Positions 13,601 to 27,796 of a stretch of 64,000 nt of DNA are shown piece by piece (within the stretch, counting starts at the first letter, position 1; every line of letters starts with the position of its first letter). Source of the DNA: Todiramphus chloris collaris (Eukaryota > Chordata > Aves > Coraciiformes > Alcedinidae); the NCBI GenBank assembly GCA_025345505.1, contig JANVCC010000152.1, forward strand, positions 2,427,318 to 2,491,317, read 5' to 3'. The position numbers and the translations under genes are program-made. The notes beneath the pieces are model-generated. The model was not told the origin of the DNA. It ran no database searches and was given only the letters and a program-made list of their open reading frames with translations.

Positions 13601-16600
13601 AACCAAGATCTGGATAAATTCTGTGTTGTTTTCTGCCTGATATATTGCATTTGGATGTATTAGCAACATTAAACAGTGGAGACTTCAAGCTGCTGTTACA
13701 CCTTAGGCTGTGTTAGGAATGGTGACACTTGATGAGGTGAGGAGACATGACCTCATGACCACGCAAGGCCACTCCACGCAGATCAATACATACCACGAAG
13801 GACAGGTAATCTCAGGGCACTGATGAAATGGAAGGATTATTTTTATGGCTTCACTCTTGCTCTTCCTCTGACAGAGATGGTTATCTTTATTGTCAGATAA
13901 TTCACTTTCCCCTCAAACACCTATTTGCCTTCTTTCAGTTACAGTTTCTGAATGGTAGAGCTTCTCCTAAAAATGCAAATGAACTCTGTGCCATTTGCTT
14001 CAAGTCTGTCCTTAAAACCTCAGTACTGATCACGAAAGAAACTTGGAGAAGGGAAAGGCAATGAGGATGCTGCCATTGCTGCTTATTACACCCATTTCAA
14101 TACACCACAAGCTCACCCTGGTAACTAATAAGAATCACTATTTTCCAAGCTTTGCCTTTCAAAAGTTATGTGACTATGCAATGTTATCTGTGTTTAGGAG
14201 TCACTCCTTGGAGAAATTTTTTTTCGAGACTTTGTATGCAACAGATTACTTTGGGCAGTGTGGTAGCAAAACCCTTGACAAACAATGTAATACTGAAAGA
14301 CAAAATGCAAAGAGTTGCCTCTTTTTCAGTACTGGAAACAAAAAGAATCTTTTGAAGAATATGTCCATGAAAGCATGCACCTAATTTTACAGTGAGTGAA
14401 ATGGAATCTTTATTCAAAGGCTTTGAAATAAGACATAGTCCAATGAATGACATGGGAAAGGCCATGCACAGGAACCTTCCCTAACAGTAGGAGACTTGAC
14501 CCATCCCTCATGATATTTTCTTTGTTGTTCTGAAAGTACTTGGCTATTTTTTACACAAATATTTTAGTACTTTGTTTGATCAAGCCCTGTTCACCCATAC
14601 TTTCTTAACTTAAGAAAAATACAGTTATACTTTTACTGCAATATTGCACAAACAGATGTTGGCCTCAGAGACAAATGAAACTTTAGATTTCCATGATATG
14701 CGGATGGGTTTGCAGAACACATTACCAGAAGGAACATGAGCAGTTGTAAGCAGAGAGTCATAATGAACTAGCCTGGGAACTGTTTAAAAGACAGCTGAAA
14801 TAAAATGCTTTGTAAGTTAAATGGCATAGGACTTCAACTGCACATTCCATACGATTTCATTTTCAACAGATTATGGTACGCCAGAGTGAAGCAGGGCAAA
14901 GCCTATATTAAATTATATTTCAATCTTGGACAGATAGCAATAAAACTGGTGTGAAATATACATTGCTGGGCCTATAATAATGAGGGAGATTTACTTAGGT
15001 TTTGCATTTTTGCTGTAGATATACAATATATCAAGGTGTCCTTCTGACCTGACTGAGGGAAAGGAAGCTAAACCCACAACTGAAAAATATGTGAAGAAAT
15101 GAGTTGTAATATATGAAAGAAAGCCAGAGGAAAGAATGAAAGACTTCAGCTCTGCTCTAATGAGACACTAAGCCAGTGCGGAACCACTTTTGTTAGTGTA
15201 AGAAAGAGACATTAAAGCAGTATGGGTTGAAGATAATCTGATTACCAGTGTTTAATAGTTAAAGGAATCTTCCAGAGTAGTTTTGATACCCTCCGTACTT
15301 GCCAAGTATCACAGTAACATGGCTCGCTTATTCTACTGCTGCACTGTTAACACAGATAACAACACAATTTATTTTACTTTTAATTAGTGTCCAAAAACTT
15401 TGTCATGTATCATTTTAGTCTAACAGAGAAGTGACTGGCCCTGGCAAAACACTCCACAGAGAAGTAAAACCTTTTCAAATAGGTTCAGTTGAAAATACCA
15501 AGAGTGTTTGATTCTGTTGATGCTAGTAGAGCATGGTCTGCCTTGAACAGTAAGCTGCCATGTAACAATGCTGTGTGCAAGCTCAAGCTACTCTGTGTAG
15601 GAAAAAAAAAAAGCACAGATGCACACCATTTTGTTTTAAAGGTACTGCAACAGCGGTGAAATGCTGTTTTGTTTGTGTGGCGTGTGATAAACCCAGTGCT
15701 GGGGCTCACTTCCTGTTATTTCTAATGCATTTTGAGATCACTGGCAAACTGGGAAAGCAGAGGAGGGAATAAAGCTTTATCCACCTCAAAGCTTGCACCG
15801 TGACTGTGCAAGCCACGGCTCCATGATTTATGCCTTCTCTAGATTGCATAAACTCAACAGAGTAGGACTGGATCAGCATCAGAGACCAAGGGCAAGCCAT
15901 GAGATTAAGAAAATTATTGTGTGGATTCACAAAGCAGTATTTCTTCCCACTGAAAAAGGTGTAAGCTAATGCCCTGATACATAGATAAGGAACAAGACAG
16001 TGCTTGGGGAGTGGGAGGCATCAAGAGGGGAAAAGATAAAAAAATGGAGGTCCTCATTCACAATCATAATCAACATTAAAAGAAACTACACACTTAAAAT
16101 AGATTTGACAATTTCCAGAAAATATCTTGCTTTCTTTTTTTTGTTTTCATCTTTCTTCTTTTCTCTTCTATTTTCTTTCTCTTTTCTTTCTTTTCTCTTT
16201 TCTTTTCTTTTCTTTTCTTTTCTTTTCTTTTCTTTTCTTTTCNNNNNNNNNNCTTCCCTTCCCTTCCCTTCCCTTCCCTTCCCTTCCCTTCCCTTCCCTG
16301 TCTGCTATAAAACTGATCAAGTGCCTGTTTAAGTGTCAGGCATCTTCCTCCCAAGAGATGACAGTATTTTAATAATTTGTCAAGTGATCCACATTGAAAT
16401 ACACATTATTTATTACATACTCTGCATTTACAACAGCCACTTCCATCTGGAGAGGAAGGAGGTGGGTTAGAGATGCTAATGAATAAAGAGGTCATTATTA
16501 ATTCACAATTTCTTCTAGTACAGCAGTTGAGTATTTCTAATTTTTGTCAGCTGTCCCTCAAAATCTCTGAGAGTCAACTGTAATTTTAACATTACAGTCT

Positions 16601-19600
16601 CTCCTTTACCAGAGGGGGATGGATTTTCCTTGCAACAAAAGAAAGTTACATTATATATGGGAATACTGATTATACAGAGCTCTGTTAAACCCACAAGATA
16701 TGAAAGGAAGAAGAAAACGTAACTCTTTTATGTTCTTAAAAACTTAACTGTCTTGGGAGCTACTTGAAACAAAATCAGGTAAAATAAAATGAAACTGAAG
16801 TGACATTTTAAATAATTAGTCCTTCAAACCTTACAACATTTTTGAGGAGCAAGTGGCTATTATTATCTCCATCCTTTGCCGAGGAAAACACTGCCTTGTA
16901 GCATGGTTAAATGACTTAACAAATCCACGCAAGAAGTACAGTGGCAAAGCTGGGAAGATGGTTTAGATTTATTTTTGGGCTACCCCCCTTTTATTAGGTC
17001 ACCTTCCTACACTGATTTCCTGCTCCAGCATAATGACTTCTAGTAAAGTGTTACTTAAAAAGATGGGGCAATGTTTCCTTTAATAACGGACAAATGCTAC
17101 ACTGACAGGCTCATAGAAAACCTGATCCTATAAACATATGTGAAGTTCAGTAAGCCGAATGACACCAGATTGTTAATATGAGGAAAGTCACTCAAATTCA
17201 TTTAACGGCTGCCAAACTTAGGCATAAAATCTTAGTGCTACTGGCAAATTTCCCACTGACTTCAAAAGGGCCAGCACTCTGCTCCTTGAAGCCTTAAGCT
17301 TTAGCCAGCCTATAGCACATCTTTCACTCAAAATCAAGAGTTATTCTACTGAAGCGACTCAAAGACTCAGAGTGTATGAGTAACTTAATACTTCCTTCAC
17401 ATTTATTTCCAAATGGAAGATACGGCAAGAATGAGCTGTGTTGCATAAATAACCTTTATTACTGTGTAGGTGCCCGGGGTGTCAAGCTGTGACAATGCCC
17501 ATTGTGTAAAATCAAAGACAGGCTTTAAATGTTTCCCAATGCATCCCCAAAAGGTGACGAATGGAAATGTTTACTATTTGTTTGCTGCTAAGTAGGGATG
17601 CCTCTCTGCCGAGGACTAAGCAAGGTTACTGACTAAACCACTTTTCATAGACAAACATGAGCTGCGGGTCGTTTTTCCATGCTCATAAAGCAAAGAGGCA
17701 GCAAAGCAGTCTCTGCCTGGTTATCCTTGAAACCTCGTATCTTTTCCAGCACGTCGCAGGCTTCAGAAAGGCAGGCTTGCCTCCTTCTGCTTCCATTGTG
17801 CAGAGCCTAATTTATAGTCCGAACAAGCGCCTCGCTATAAAAGATCTGCTTCTCCCTGCTCGCTTCCTATTTCCCACAGTTAAAGCAAGTTTCAAATAAA
17901 GGATTCACGGCCCTCCAAGCTTACAAATTAGGCAAAGTAACACTCAGAGCACTAGCAAAGACTTTGTATTCAAAATGGAAGTAAAAGGCCTACAGAAATA
18001 CAATCAAATCAAAGCAGGACAAAACCTAATGCAGGAAGTCTCTCCAAAGCTGTTTCTAATGTTGCCCATCACAAATACCTTTATTTGGGCACAAACGTAT
18101 TTGAGTGAAAATTGGATAAATGCCAGGAGCTGCTTTAGAGACATTCGAAGCTAGAAGAATCTGCTTGGCTAATTGCTTGGTCTGGGCACAGTGTTGTAGT
18201 ACAACCTATTAAGTGCCTGAATTGCTTAAACTCAGGTTATGCTTTTGTCCAGGTTTTGAAAAAGTATTTTGATTTAATATTGCTTTAAATAGTGTTACCA
18301 CACAGCTTTATTTGCTACTTCCTGACAAGTTTTTGTCTCCTCTGAACCCCAACCTTAACATCAAAATGCAAATACCAACCTCAGTGGCCTGTTACTTATA
18401 CTTTACTGTGCCCCTTGTGTTATATTAAAAAGTCTTTGTTTCACAGTCAAGGCACTGCTGAGATCACTGGATAGGACAAAAAACACAATCAAGGATTGGA
18501 TTGTTTCTAGTTTGGAGGAAATATTCAACTGAGTAAAAGTGAAAAACTGAATTGAAACCCCATGTCTTCTTGTCCTTCCTAGAAGAATCCACATGACATA
18601 TCTTCTTCCTAGAAGAATCCATCTTCCTAGAAGAATCTCATGACATACTCTAATGTATTATCTACATTTTGGCCATGGGCCTCTAAAAAGAGCTTTTCAC
18701 CACTCAGTCAAAAAAGCCACTCTCACTTGGGGTGATCGACCAGCTCCTCTTTATTTAGAAAATCTTATAAAGAAAAGGCGTCCTCGGAAAGGAGACCAAA
18801 TTTGGTATCCTAGAACTCACAGCTAAAAGCCAGTCCTAAGCAGAAAAATAAAGAAAAGTCCCCAGCTTTCTGTAAGGAGAGACAGAAAGGGGCACTTAGC
18901 AGTAACATTTCTCATCTGCTCTTCCAGCCTGGTTGGCTTCAGATGAAGGTATGGCAAGTGACCATGTATTGATCTACAAAAATGTTTCAGAGGGAACTGC
19001 ATGTTCCTCTCCGAGTGTCCACTATACTGGGAAATAGCGAGATAGTTTTGCAGTAAGTGAAACTGAGGCACTTTTTGCCTCCTAGCTCAGAAACATCAGC
19101 CTGCATGCTTTAAAGCATCTTTTTTTCTATAACATATAGGATGATGAGAAAGAAGAAGGAAGAAAATAAGAAGTTAAAACTTTTTCAGATAATGCCGTGA
19201 CTCCAGGATTCTGTTCTTAAAAAAAAATGAATTATCTGCTAGTACAGCATTCTCAATAAAAGTGTAAAATTATCAACATTTAGATCATTGTTCCCCACAG
19301 TACTGTACTCCTGTGGGAATTTTAGCAAAACACAACAGTATGTACTGCTAAAAAATAAATAGATGCTATTCTTACGATGTGCTTGGATATAAAGGATCTG
19401 AGTTGTTCAGTAAAAAAAGAAGGAGGCTTTCGGATAAACCTGACTCATGAACCTAGGGAATGTTACACAGTCAAAGCTAGTCAAAATTGAGGCAGAAGTG
19501 GGCATTTAGATGCCATTACCCTGATTTCTTGCTGGGAGACTCTTGATGGGAGACTGTTTCCCAGTCTGCAGGGAAGCGGTGGTGGTGATGAGGAGCAGTG

Positions 19601-22600
19601 TGGTTGCATGGAGCTGCTATCCTGCAGAAGCCCCATCCCCTTCCCAAGGCCAACAGCTTGCCTGGCAGCTGCAGGAATCGCATTTCGCAGGGATTTAGAG
19701 CCAACGTATGCCTTCAGCCTTTAATGCATTACCGCCTGGCCCTGAGCAATGATGAATTAAGCTAAGGGAAAAAAAGAAAAGCTCTCCCTGACTAAGTCAG
19801 GAGACTTAGCCTTCCTAGAAGTTAATCAACGTGACAGAAGCTTTATACCCACACTCCAAATACATAAATCAAAAGAGCCAACATTTCTTTGTCTTTTGCC
19901 CCCTCCATTCCTCCCCATCAGAGCTGTGCTGATGGGATGGCTGGGGCTCAGCTGGATGGGCAGCACAGTGAGCAGCAGCGTCTCAACAAGTCCAGACACT
20001 TTGGTTCTCACTTTGAAGACTGCATTCCTTTTTGAAATCCTGATCATGCCCAAACCGAATAGGCTTTCAAGATAGAAAGGGAGATTGTGACTTCTAATTT
20101 TTCAAAAAATATTCCTTATCTTCTTCACACTTCTTACAAAACAGTGATCCATTTAATACAACAGATGTAACTTTTAAATCAAAATGATTTCCTTTCTTTC
20201 ATGGTCAGCAGTGAACCATGTGCGCAGTGAGGCGTGAAGGAAGCGAACAGTTTATCAGAGTTTTAGGAGTGCAGGAACATTGAAGAAACTTCTGCAAGTC
20301 CGTGCCAGGGATCATGTTACTGCAGCAAAAATCTTTGGCATTTTTACACTGTATTTTACCACCTCCAACTGTGTAACAGACAAAAGGCCAGGAAGAGATA
20401 AAGGGAAACAGGTGGGGTGAAATAAAAAGCAAGACTGTTCCATTTGGCATGGCAATGATCAGCTGTTTCATAATAAACCATTGCACTTTGAGGGGGGCTT
20501 TATATTATTTTATAGTTATACAAGGGGATGAATTTATACATTTGCTTTCCACTTGCTTCATCTTCTACCGTATCTTCTTGCAGCTGTAGTTAAAAATGCA
20601 GGTGGTACTATGTATATGAGGCAAAATACTCACAGTGTAATTTTATCAAAACTCAGAACAAGGCTGCTGAGAGCCAACAGTAGATGCTTTTTTGACTATG
20701 ACACATATTATTTAAACTGTCAGTTTGATTTTTAAATTATTGTTCTAAAAGGAAATAAAGATGAATAAGGTAATCAAAGGCCCCAAAGTACAGTTAAAAA
20801 TACAGTATGAAAGTTTTGTAAAAGGGAGCAATAACTAGGCAGGCCATAATTCTGGCAGCTTTGAGATAATGATCACTTTTGAAATCTCTGTTGTGAAGAC
20901 CAGAATAAAAACATTCTCAGAAGTTGTCCGGGCCACAATTAAATACTTGAACAGCATCCACATGGAGAGAAGGAGGTGGAGGAAAGAAGAGTCTGTACCA
21001 CCAATGATTATCTGATGCTATACTACTGCAGTCTTAAGTGACTATCTTCCGTCTTTAAATAGGTCACATCACTGCTACAGAGAATGCTCAGGCTTCTTTT
21101 AGAATGCAACAGCTTTACTGAAATATGTTTTTACCATATGTTTTAATTAAAAATGTAGGGTTTTTATCAAAATAGGTTTTGAGGACTGTCATGGGGATCA
21201 ATTTATTAAATCAAAAGCAGAAAAGCCAATAAAAGCAATATCCATGAGAAGAGAAATTACTGGTATCCAACATGTTTGAAATGCCCTGTGCTTTTCCCTA
21301 TTTGTTTGGATGAAATGTTTACAAGAGAAAAAAAAAAAAACAATGTAAAGAGGTCAGCAATTCTCCTTCTCTGGTCTACCAGAAGGCAGGGAGGTGGTTT
21401 GACTATTCTAAGTGTCTTCCTGGGGAGAAAATACTGGATTTTAAGAGCAATTTGATTGACCAGAGAAAGGCATAACAGGGCATACAGGCCAGGTATAATC
21501 CAGATAAAAATAAGGGATGTTTTAAGATGCAATTTATTACTTTAGTTAACAGTGAAAATAGCAGATTTCCTACCACCTTACTGTCAATTGACATTTTAGA
21601 ATGGTTTATCAGGAGAAATTATCAGATAGGGATACTTTGATCGACATTTTAGGGCTCATTATAAACAGGAATTCAGACTGAGACAGCACTCAATGATTTA
21701 ACAGTGTTTTAGGAAAGTTGGTGCTGTGACTCAGTGAACACAGATTTACATCTAGACCATTTGAGCAAAAAGGCAAGGTAAAATAGTGTGCATGCATATA
21801 TACAAATATAAAAAAAATGTTCAGGCCTTCCTGCTGCATTGTAAAGAAGGAAAAAGCATTACAAACCTGTTTTTTTTTTTTTTCGTTTCCTCTATAAACC
21901 ACATTTAATCTGGGATTTGAGGTTGCACACAGGTGTCCTCTACCAGTGTGTGGTATGTATATTTTTTCCTATGTGTCAAATAATATTCAGGCTATAAACC
22001 CACTTTACACTTGGGCAGTAACTCAGATGTAGGATTTCAGGCCCTAGCTAATCCATACCCCATAACTTTACCTCATATTTAAATATCTTGTTCTTTGGAG
22101 TCTCCCTGGTAACACCTGGACGGCAGATTTCCTGTCCCATGATCTTGACCATGTCCCAACTCCAGACTGATTCCCACCAAACAAGATACCCAGGCTCTGA
22201 GTCAGGGCCTCTCCAACAAGGATGCATCAGAGCCAGCATTATCCCAGCTCTTCACGTTTATCTGACTTGACTTTTAATTGCTGAAAGGCACTGAGCCTGA
22301 TAAGCAAGCCTGGTTTTAAAGGGTTCACTGGGGCTGTTCCCCAGAAGACAATGTAATCGCAGGCAGTGACACTAAAGGAGAGATCCTTTGAATTTTAAGT
22401 CTCGCCTCTGAACAATTTCTTCTCTGAACAATTGATCGTGTGTCCCACATTTGGGTCTTGGGAGGATGAGAGGTATAAACTCCATTTAATACAATCAATA
22501 CTAATATTCCCCAACATCACAGAAGCTCTATTGTATTGGACCATTACGGGGTGATACAATTGTCAAAATCTAAGCTTTGCCGCCTTTGACAGGGACTCCC

Positions 22601-25600
22601 TCAGCTGGAGGAAGGCAAATTACTTTCATGTGAGCATGAAGAAGACAAAGGGAAAAATAATGCTTTAAAACCTTCAACAGCCGATTCTTAAACAACCGGA
22701 TGGAAAGGCTCTGAAAAATATCCCCTCCATTAGTTAACAGTGGTCTCAAAGGATAAGGTTTTATTTGAATGGCAAAATTACTAATTTTTATAGCATATAC
22801 ATTCCACTAACAAATGAAAAACTTGCCAAGAAAGGAATGTGATATTCTACCTGAGTCGTGGCAATGTTTGTTCCATCGGTGACCTCCACAGTCATATTAT
22901 ATATTGACCTCTGCTCTGCATCCAAGGGCTTTGCAATGACAATAGTGCCCACTCCCTTCTCCGCGTCGAAAGAACTATCGTAATTCCCTCCTAATTGTTG
23001 CACAAAAATACAATTAAATTAGCCATCTCTAGAAAATTTCCATTGAAAATATTCCTAGAAGTGGGCATATCTGTTTACTGGCATCCATCTTAACGGTTTG
23101 CCTTAGCATACACAGCACATCTATTGATACTTCTTTGTTCATAACTCATTTATCTTTCAAAACACAGTTTGTATATTGGAAAGTAGATATCATTAAAATG
23201 CACTGCAAGAAAAAAAAAATCTAGCAGTATATTTAAGTGAACCGTAACTGAGTCTATAAAAAGAATCAAATGGCTATAAGCCCATAAGATGTATGCCCTT
23301 GTAGTTTGGATAATGAACAAGCACAGTTATCTTTTTGTGTAAAAATTATTTTAAGAGGGTTTTATTCTGCAAATTTTATTGTTACTCTCACTGATACTCA
23401 TGGGTGAAAAGACTGTCAACTGAGTCTTTAAAAATTACAATTATAATAAATTTTTAAAATGCAAATAGATATTTGTTATGTTAATTTCAAGGACAATAAT
23501 AATTACTGCCAGCAAAGGTCAAATTCTACTAGTCCTTTAGGAATTCTTCAAATAGATCTGACATGATACATATCCTAAATTCCTTTCCATTAAAAAAACC
23601 TCTCACAAAGTACTGATCTGAAACTAGTATCCCCTTACCCTGTCACACACTGAGTGATGCAGCTGTGGGAAAACCCCTCTAAGTCTCATGTAAAAGGAAA
23701 AAGAGGAAACAGAAAAAAAGGCCTATTAAGAAGTAAGAGGAAGCCATATATAATTTGAGATTAAAGGGTTACAGGATTTCTCAGCCACAGATATAGTTTA
23801 TAAATTAGAACCACTTGTTATATTCAAAAGTAAAGGGGACACTCCCTGCCACTAATCTGCACCTTACTCACTCATCTATAAACTGAAATTTATTATGAGT
23901 TGAGTCTGAAATTTTTGGAGGCTGGGGACAAGGAGAGGTGGAACACAGCACTGCTGACAAACGAACTCTTAAGGTATATTCATGACACAGCAATGCAATG
24001 CTACTAGCTAAAGTCTCACAAAGCGGAAAGGGCTTTCAAACCCCACCAGTTATAACACTTGTGTAAGAGTTGCTCAGATCCTCTTGAGATTAGATCCACA
24101 GGTAGAAAAACATCCATTCCATTGACTTATCTCTTGTGCAATATATATATGGAGATATATATTTGAATATTTCTGTGATGTATTATCACAAAATGGCTCT
24201 CATTTTAGGGCTGGGGACAGACAGAGAAGTGAAGAGGACAGTCTTCCTTGCTCTACCATCAAGTCTTGTATCTGCATGTTTTACTGACCAACAACTGGCA
24301 TTATTCTCAGAAATGGTCATGCATTTGGTGAGAAGAAAAAGGTTTTGGCATTCCAAGAAGCTGAAGACTAGGTGGAGTCACAGTGAAATCACATTCCTTA
24401 ATGGAAGAAACCGTCTCTACCTCTTGCACAGGCTATTGTCAAGAAAGTGTAAGCTGTAAGAAGCACGGCTCTGTTCATATCTGCCTTGGAGGCCATTCAG
24501 GGATGGGGAGAAGAGAGGGGGAAGAGGAATAAGAGTACAGGTGACCTACGCAAAGGAAAGGCAGAACTGTTGAACTTCTGCCCACTGAAATGGTCCAAAC
24601 ATAGTTGTTTCAGATGTGCCATCAGAACTCCCTATGCTGAATACATATACATATATGTCTGTCTGTCTATCTATCTATCTCTAAGCCTAATAGATACAGT
24701 TGCGGTTTTCCACTTTTTCACTTACACTGGATCTGCTGTGATTTATGGTGGATAAAAACACTGCTTATTCCTTAACCTGCTTCTGTAAAACCAAATTGCA
24801 TATCTTTCTCAATTGATACATATATATATATATTTATATATATATTTAACACTGTTTGACACTAGGAAAAAAACCATAATTGTCCTTGACATTTAATCAA
24901 TAGCAAGATATGTGGACATTGATCATATCCTCAGTGTGGTTTTTTGTTTGTTTTGTCTGCAAGAAAAAGATGCCATCTCCCAGTCAACGTTTTAAACTGA
25001 TTTATTTGAGAAAAATCATACTATGAAAACCAACTCTGAAAAAAAACCTCCCTTAAGAAAAGAGTTTGAGGTGCTTGCATGGAAATCTCTGCTGAAATGA
25101 AGCTAGCCTTGGGACAGTAGGCACTTCACAAAGATACTGATAACCATGAAAACAAAATGAAAGGCTATACTTCAAGATTGGTTGGACACGGTGATCTTAC
25201 ACGTCTTTTCCAACTGTGACAATTCTGTGATTCTGTGTGATTCTGTGAAGATGCTTAATAGCCATCTTAATGAGCCATCAAAAATCATATGCTATCAACT
25301 GGCATACAAATCCAAAGAAACCCTCTCTATAAAACTTCCAAGAAGTAACATGGAAGGATTAGCAACAAATGTTTTAAATGCCATTCCCCTGCTGTCTTAG
25401 AGCTGCATTTGCACGGCACTATGTAGTGTATTGCAAATATGACTTCTTCAAGCCATTTTCATTAAGTGAAGTACATTCTTCCCCTAAAATAAGAACTGAA
25501 TCCATCATATGAGGTTTTTTATTTGCTATTCACATTTCCCAAAGCGATCTTGTGACAAACAAATAAATCTTTGTTGCCAGCCACCCCAGACCAGCCTCTA

Positions 25601-27595
25601 CTTCTAACTAACCAGGCAATGCACTTTATTTCACATTGACTCATTTTCTATTAAACAAGGCAGAAACTGCATCAAATACTGAGACAGAGATGCATCAGTG
25701 AATATCTTGCTGTGAGATTTCTGATCATCATCTCTTTTGGAGGGAAATCCTCATTTATTCCTAATTCACCTTGGTACATTTTAACAGACCATGGTCAGAT
25801 CATAGAATAAAATATTTTAGAATAGATGAACTACTTGTCTGAATTTCTGGAACTACTGCCTGAGATACTGGGTCCTACCTCTCATCTAGAGTACTAGAGG
25901 CAATCTGGAAATGCTTTGTACTGCTTCTCAGCCTTCATACACCTTCAAATCAGGTCCTCATATGATGAATGTCTCTTGAAATTGCACTTAAGTACTTAAG
26001 ACTAATTAACGAATTAGGCATAAATGCTAAACTCTGAGAGTCTTACAGATGTGTTAAGTCTATGCACCACCTACTATGAAGCACCCAGAGAAGCACCCAA
26101 CACAATTATCTTTGAAAGATGGGTGCTGGAGGGGTAGACAGAGAGAACTTTCTTGTGTAAAAACAAACAGGACTCTTCATTTAAAAACTCCTACAGCTGA
26201 ACCATTCTGGGAATTCCACGTGAAACCACTTCCCTCCGAAGGTGCTTGTGTTGAGGTTGGAGGGCTGAGCCCGTAGGAGGTGATAACTGAGAAGGTGTCA
26301 CCTTCACACACTTTTGGGGTACTTGAGGCTGGTATTTGAAAGCATGCTGCTGGGTAACTACCAATCCTTTTGAAGTGAGCTCATGTGTGGTTCTGTAAGC
26401 TCCCGCAGTATCAGTTTTACCAATGTTACTATTGGCCATTTAACATTTTCTTTGATCATGATCTTAGGATGAAAGGGAGCTAAAAATGATGAAATTTTGT
26501 TCAGCTGCTCTTTTTCATTAATGTGAATTTTTATTACTTATTGCACTTACCAACATATGGCACATGCTTTCCTTTTAATTTTCTACTAAAACCTGCTTTC
26601 AAATACAAGATCTGCAGAAGCTATCTTTGCTCATGTACTTACAAGTACATTGGGAAAGAAATATTTTAAATTAAGATAATACATTGTGAATTCCTCAGGC
26701 ATTTTGGGAAAATCAACGATAAAGAAGGCAAGATGATGAGCTGGCAAGTTGGCTAGACAGGTTGTCCTGAGAAAGTATTTCAACACTGAATGACCTCAAA
26801 GAGATGTGGATTAGATGTTGTTTGTAATACCATTGTAGGCTAAACTGCAATGCTGATACATCTTCAATACAGATTAAAGATTTCCCTTAAATTACTTGGA
26901 TTAAACTCAAGTATTTAAGAGTGGGATCTCATGAAAAGTCCACATCTATTTGCAATGCTGTCTTTGGATGAGAAGACTTATCACGTTTGAATTATATTCA
27001 TCCAGAAAGTGCTTTTTCTCTCTAATTGACTGTTAAGATTCCCAAAGACACCTAGCACAGGCAGTTATGTCTACTCTCGGACACATACAGTTAAGTGATT
27101 TCCATATTTACTCTTGATACTGATCTTAATGCTCTTGAACAAGCCTTAGAAGCATTATATTTCTACAACTAGGATTTGGTTTTATGTTATCTTAAAGCAT
27201 GTTATAGTTTATATAGGATTTTCCAATATAACTCTATCCGATTCCAGCTGGTAGCAAACGTGGGACAGCTGTTGAAACAGCCCCTGGTACAAAACATCAT
27301 ATTATTTGTCCCTTACTATAGCTTTGTGACACCTTCTAGCACAGTCCTAGTTTTCAATTTAACAGCTGGTACAGTATTCTCAAGAAAGAGATCTCAGGAA
27401 ATTGATCTGAGACACTTCTGAGCTGAAAGACTCTAGGTTGTGTTCTTGATATAGAGTAGCCTTCATTACATTTTCTGTCTGAATGTGGAGTGTTACCTTC
27501 ATTCTTAGCTTGTTTCTTGGTTTCATAGTCACTATGAACGTATTTTTCTTCTGACAGAAGTCCCATATGCTTTGGAAAGAATTAATTTTCCTTGT

Positions 27596-27649
<54 letters not shown>

Positions 27650-27749
27650 NNNNNNNNNNNNNNNNNNNNNNNNNNNNNNNNNNNNNNNNNNNNNNNNNNN
27701 NNNNNNNNNNNNNNNNNNNNNNNNNNNNNNNNNNNNNNNNNNNNNNNNN

Positions 27750-27796
<47 letters not shown>

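Larger units (their letters stand above)
13174..22850 (-). other. FAT3: Intron between exons D and E
   Basis: About 9.7 kb. It holds the pyrimidine microsatellite with an N gap near 16.2 kb, a local triplication near 18.6 kb and poly-T runs (for example near 21880). The stretches near 17.6-17.9 kb and 19.5-20.0 kb are more GC-rich and carry CpGs, but no coding potential is recognisable. Confidence 0.7.

Noticed and set aside
16000-16372. Leu/Phe/Ser- or Lys/Glu-rich open frames in the pyrimidine repeat
   Set aside because: They are produced by the simple repeat and cross an N gap.
25795-25830. Possible antisense CR1 tail (tcatagaataaaat)
   Set aside because: Only one partial octamer-like match, and the neighbouring sequence does not match the CR1 3' region.
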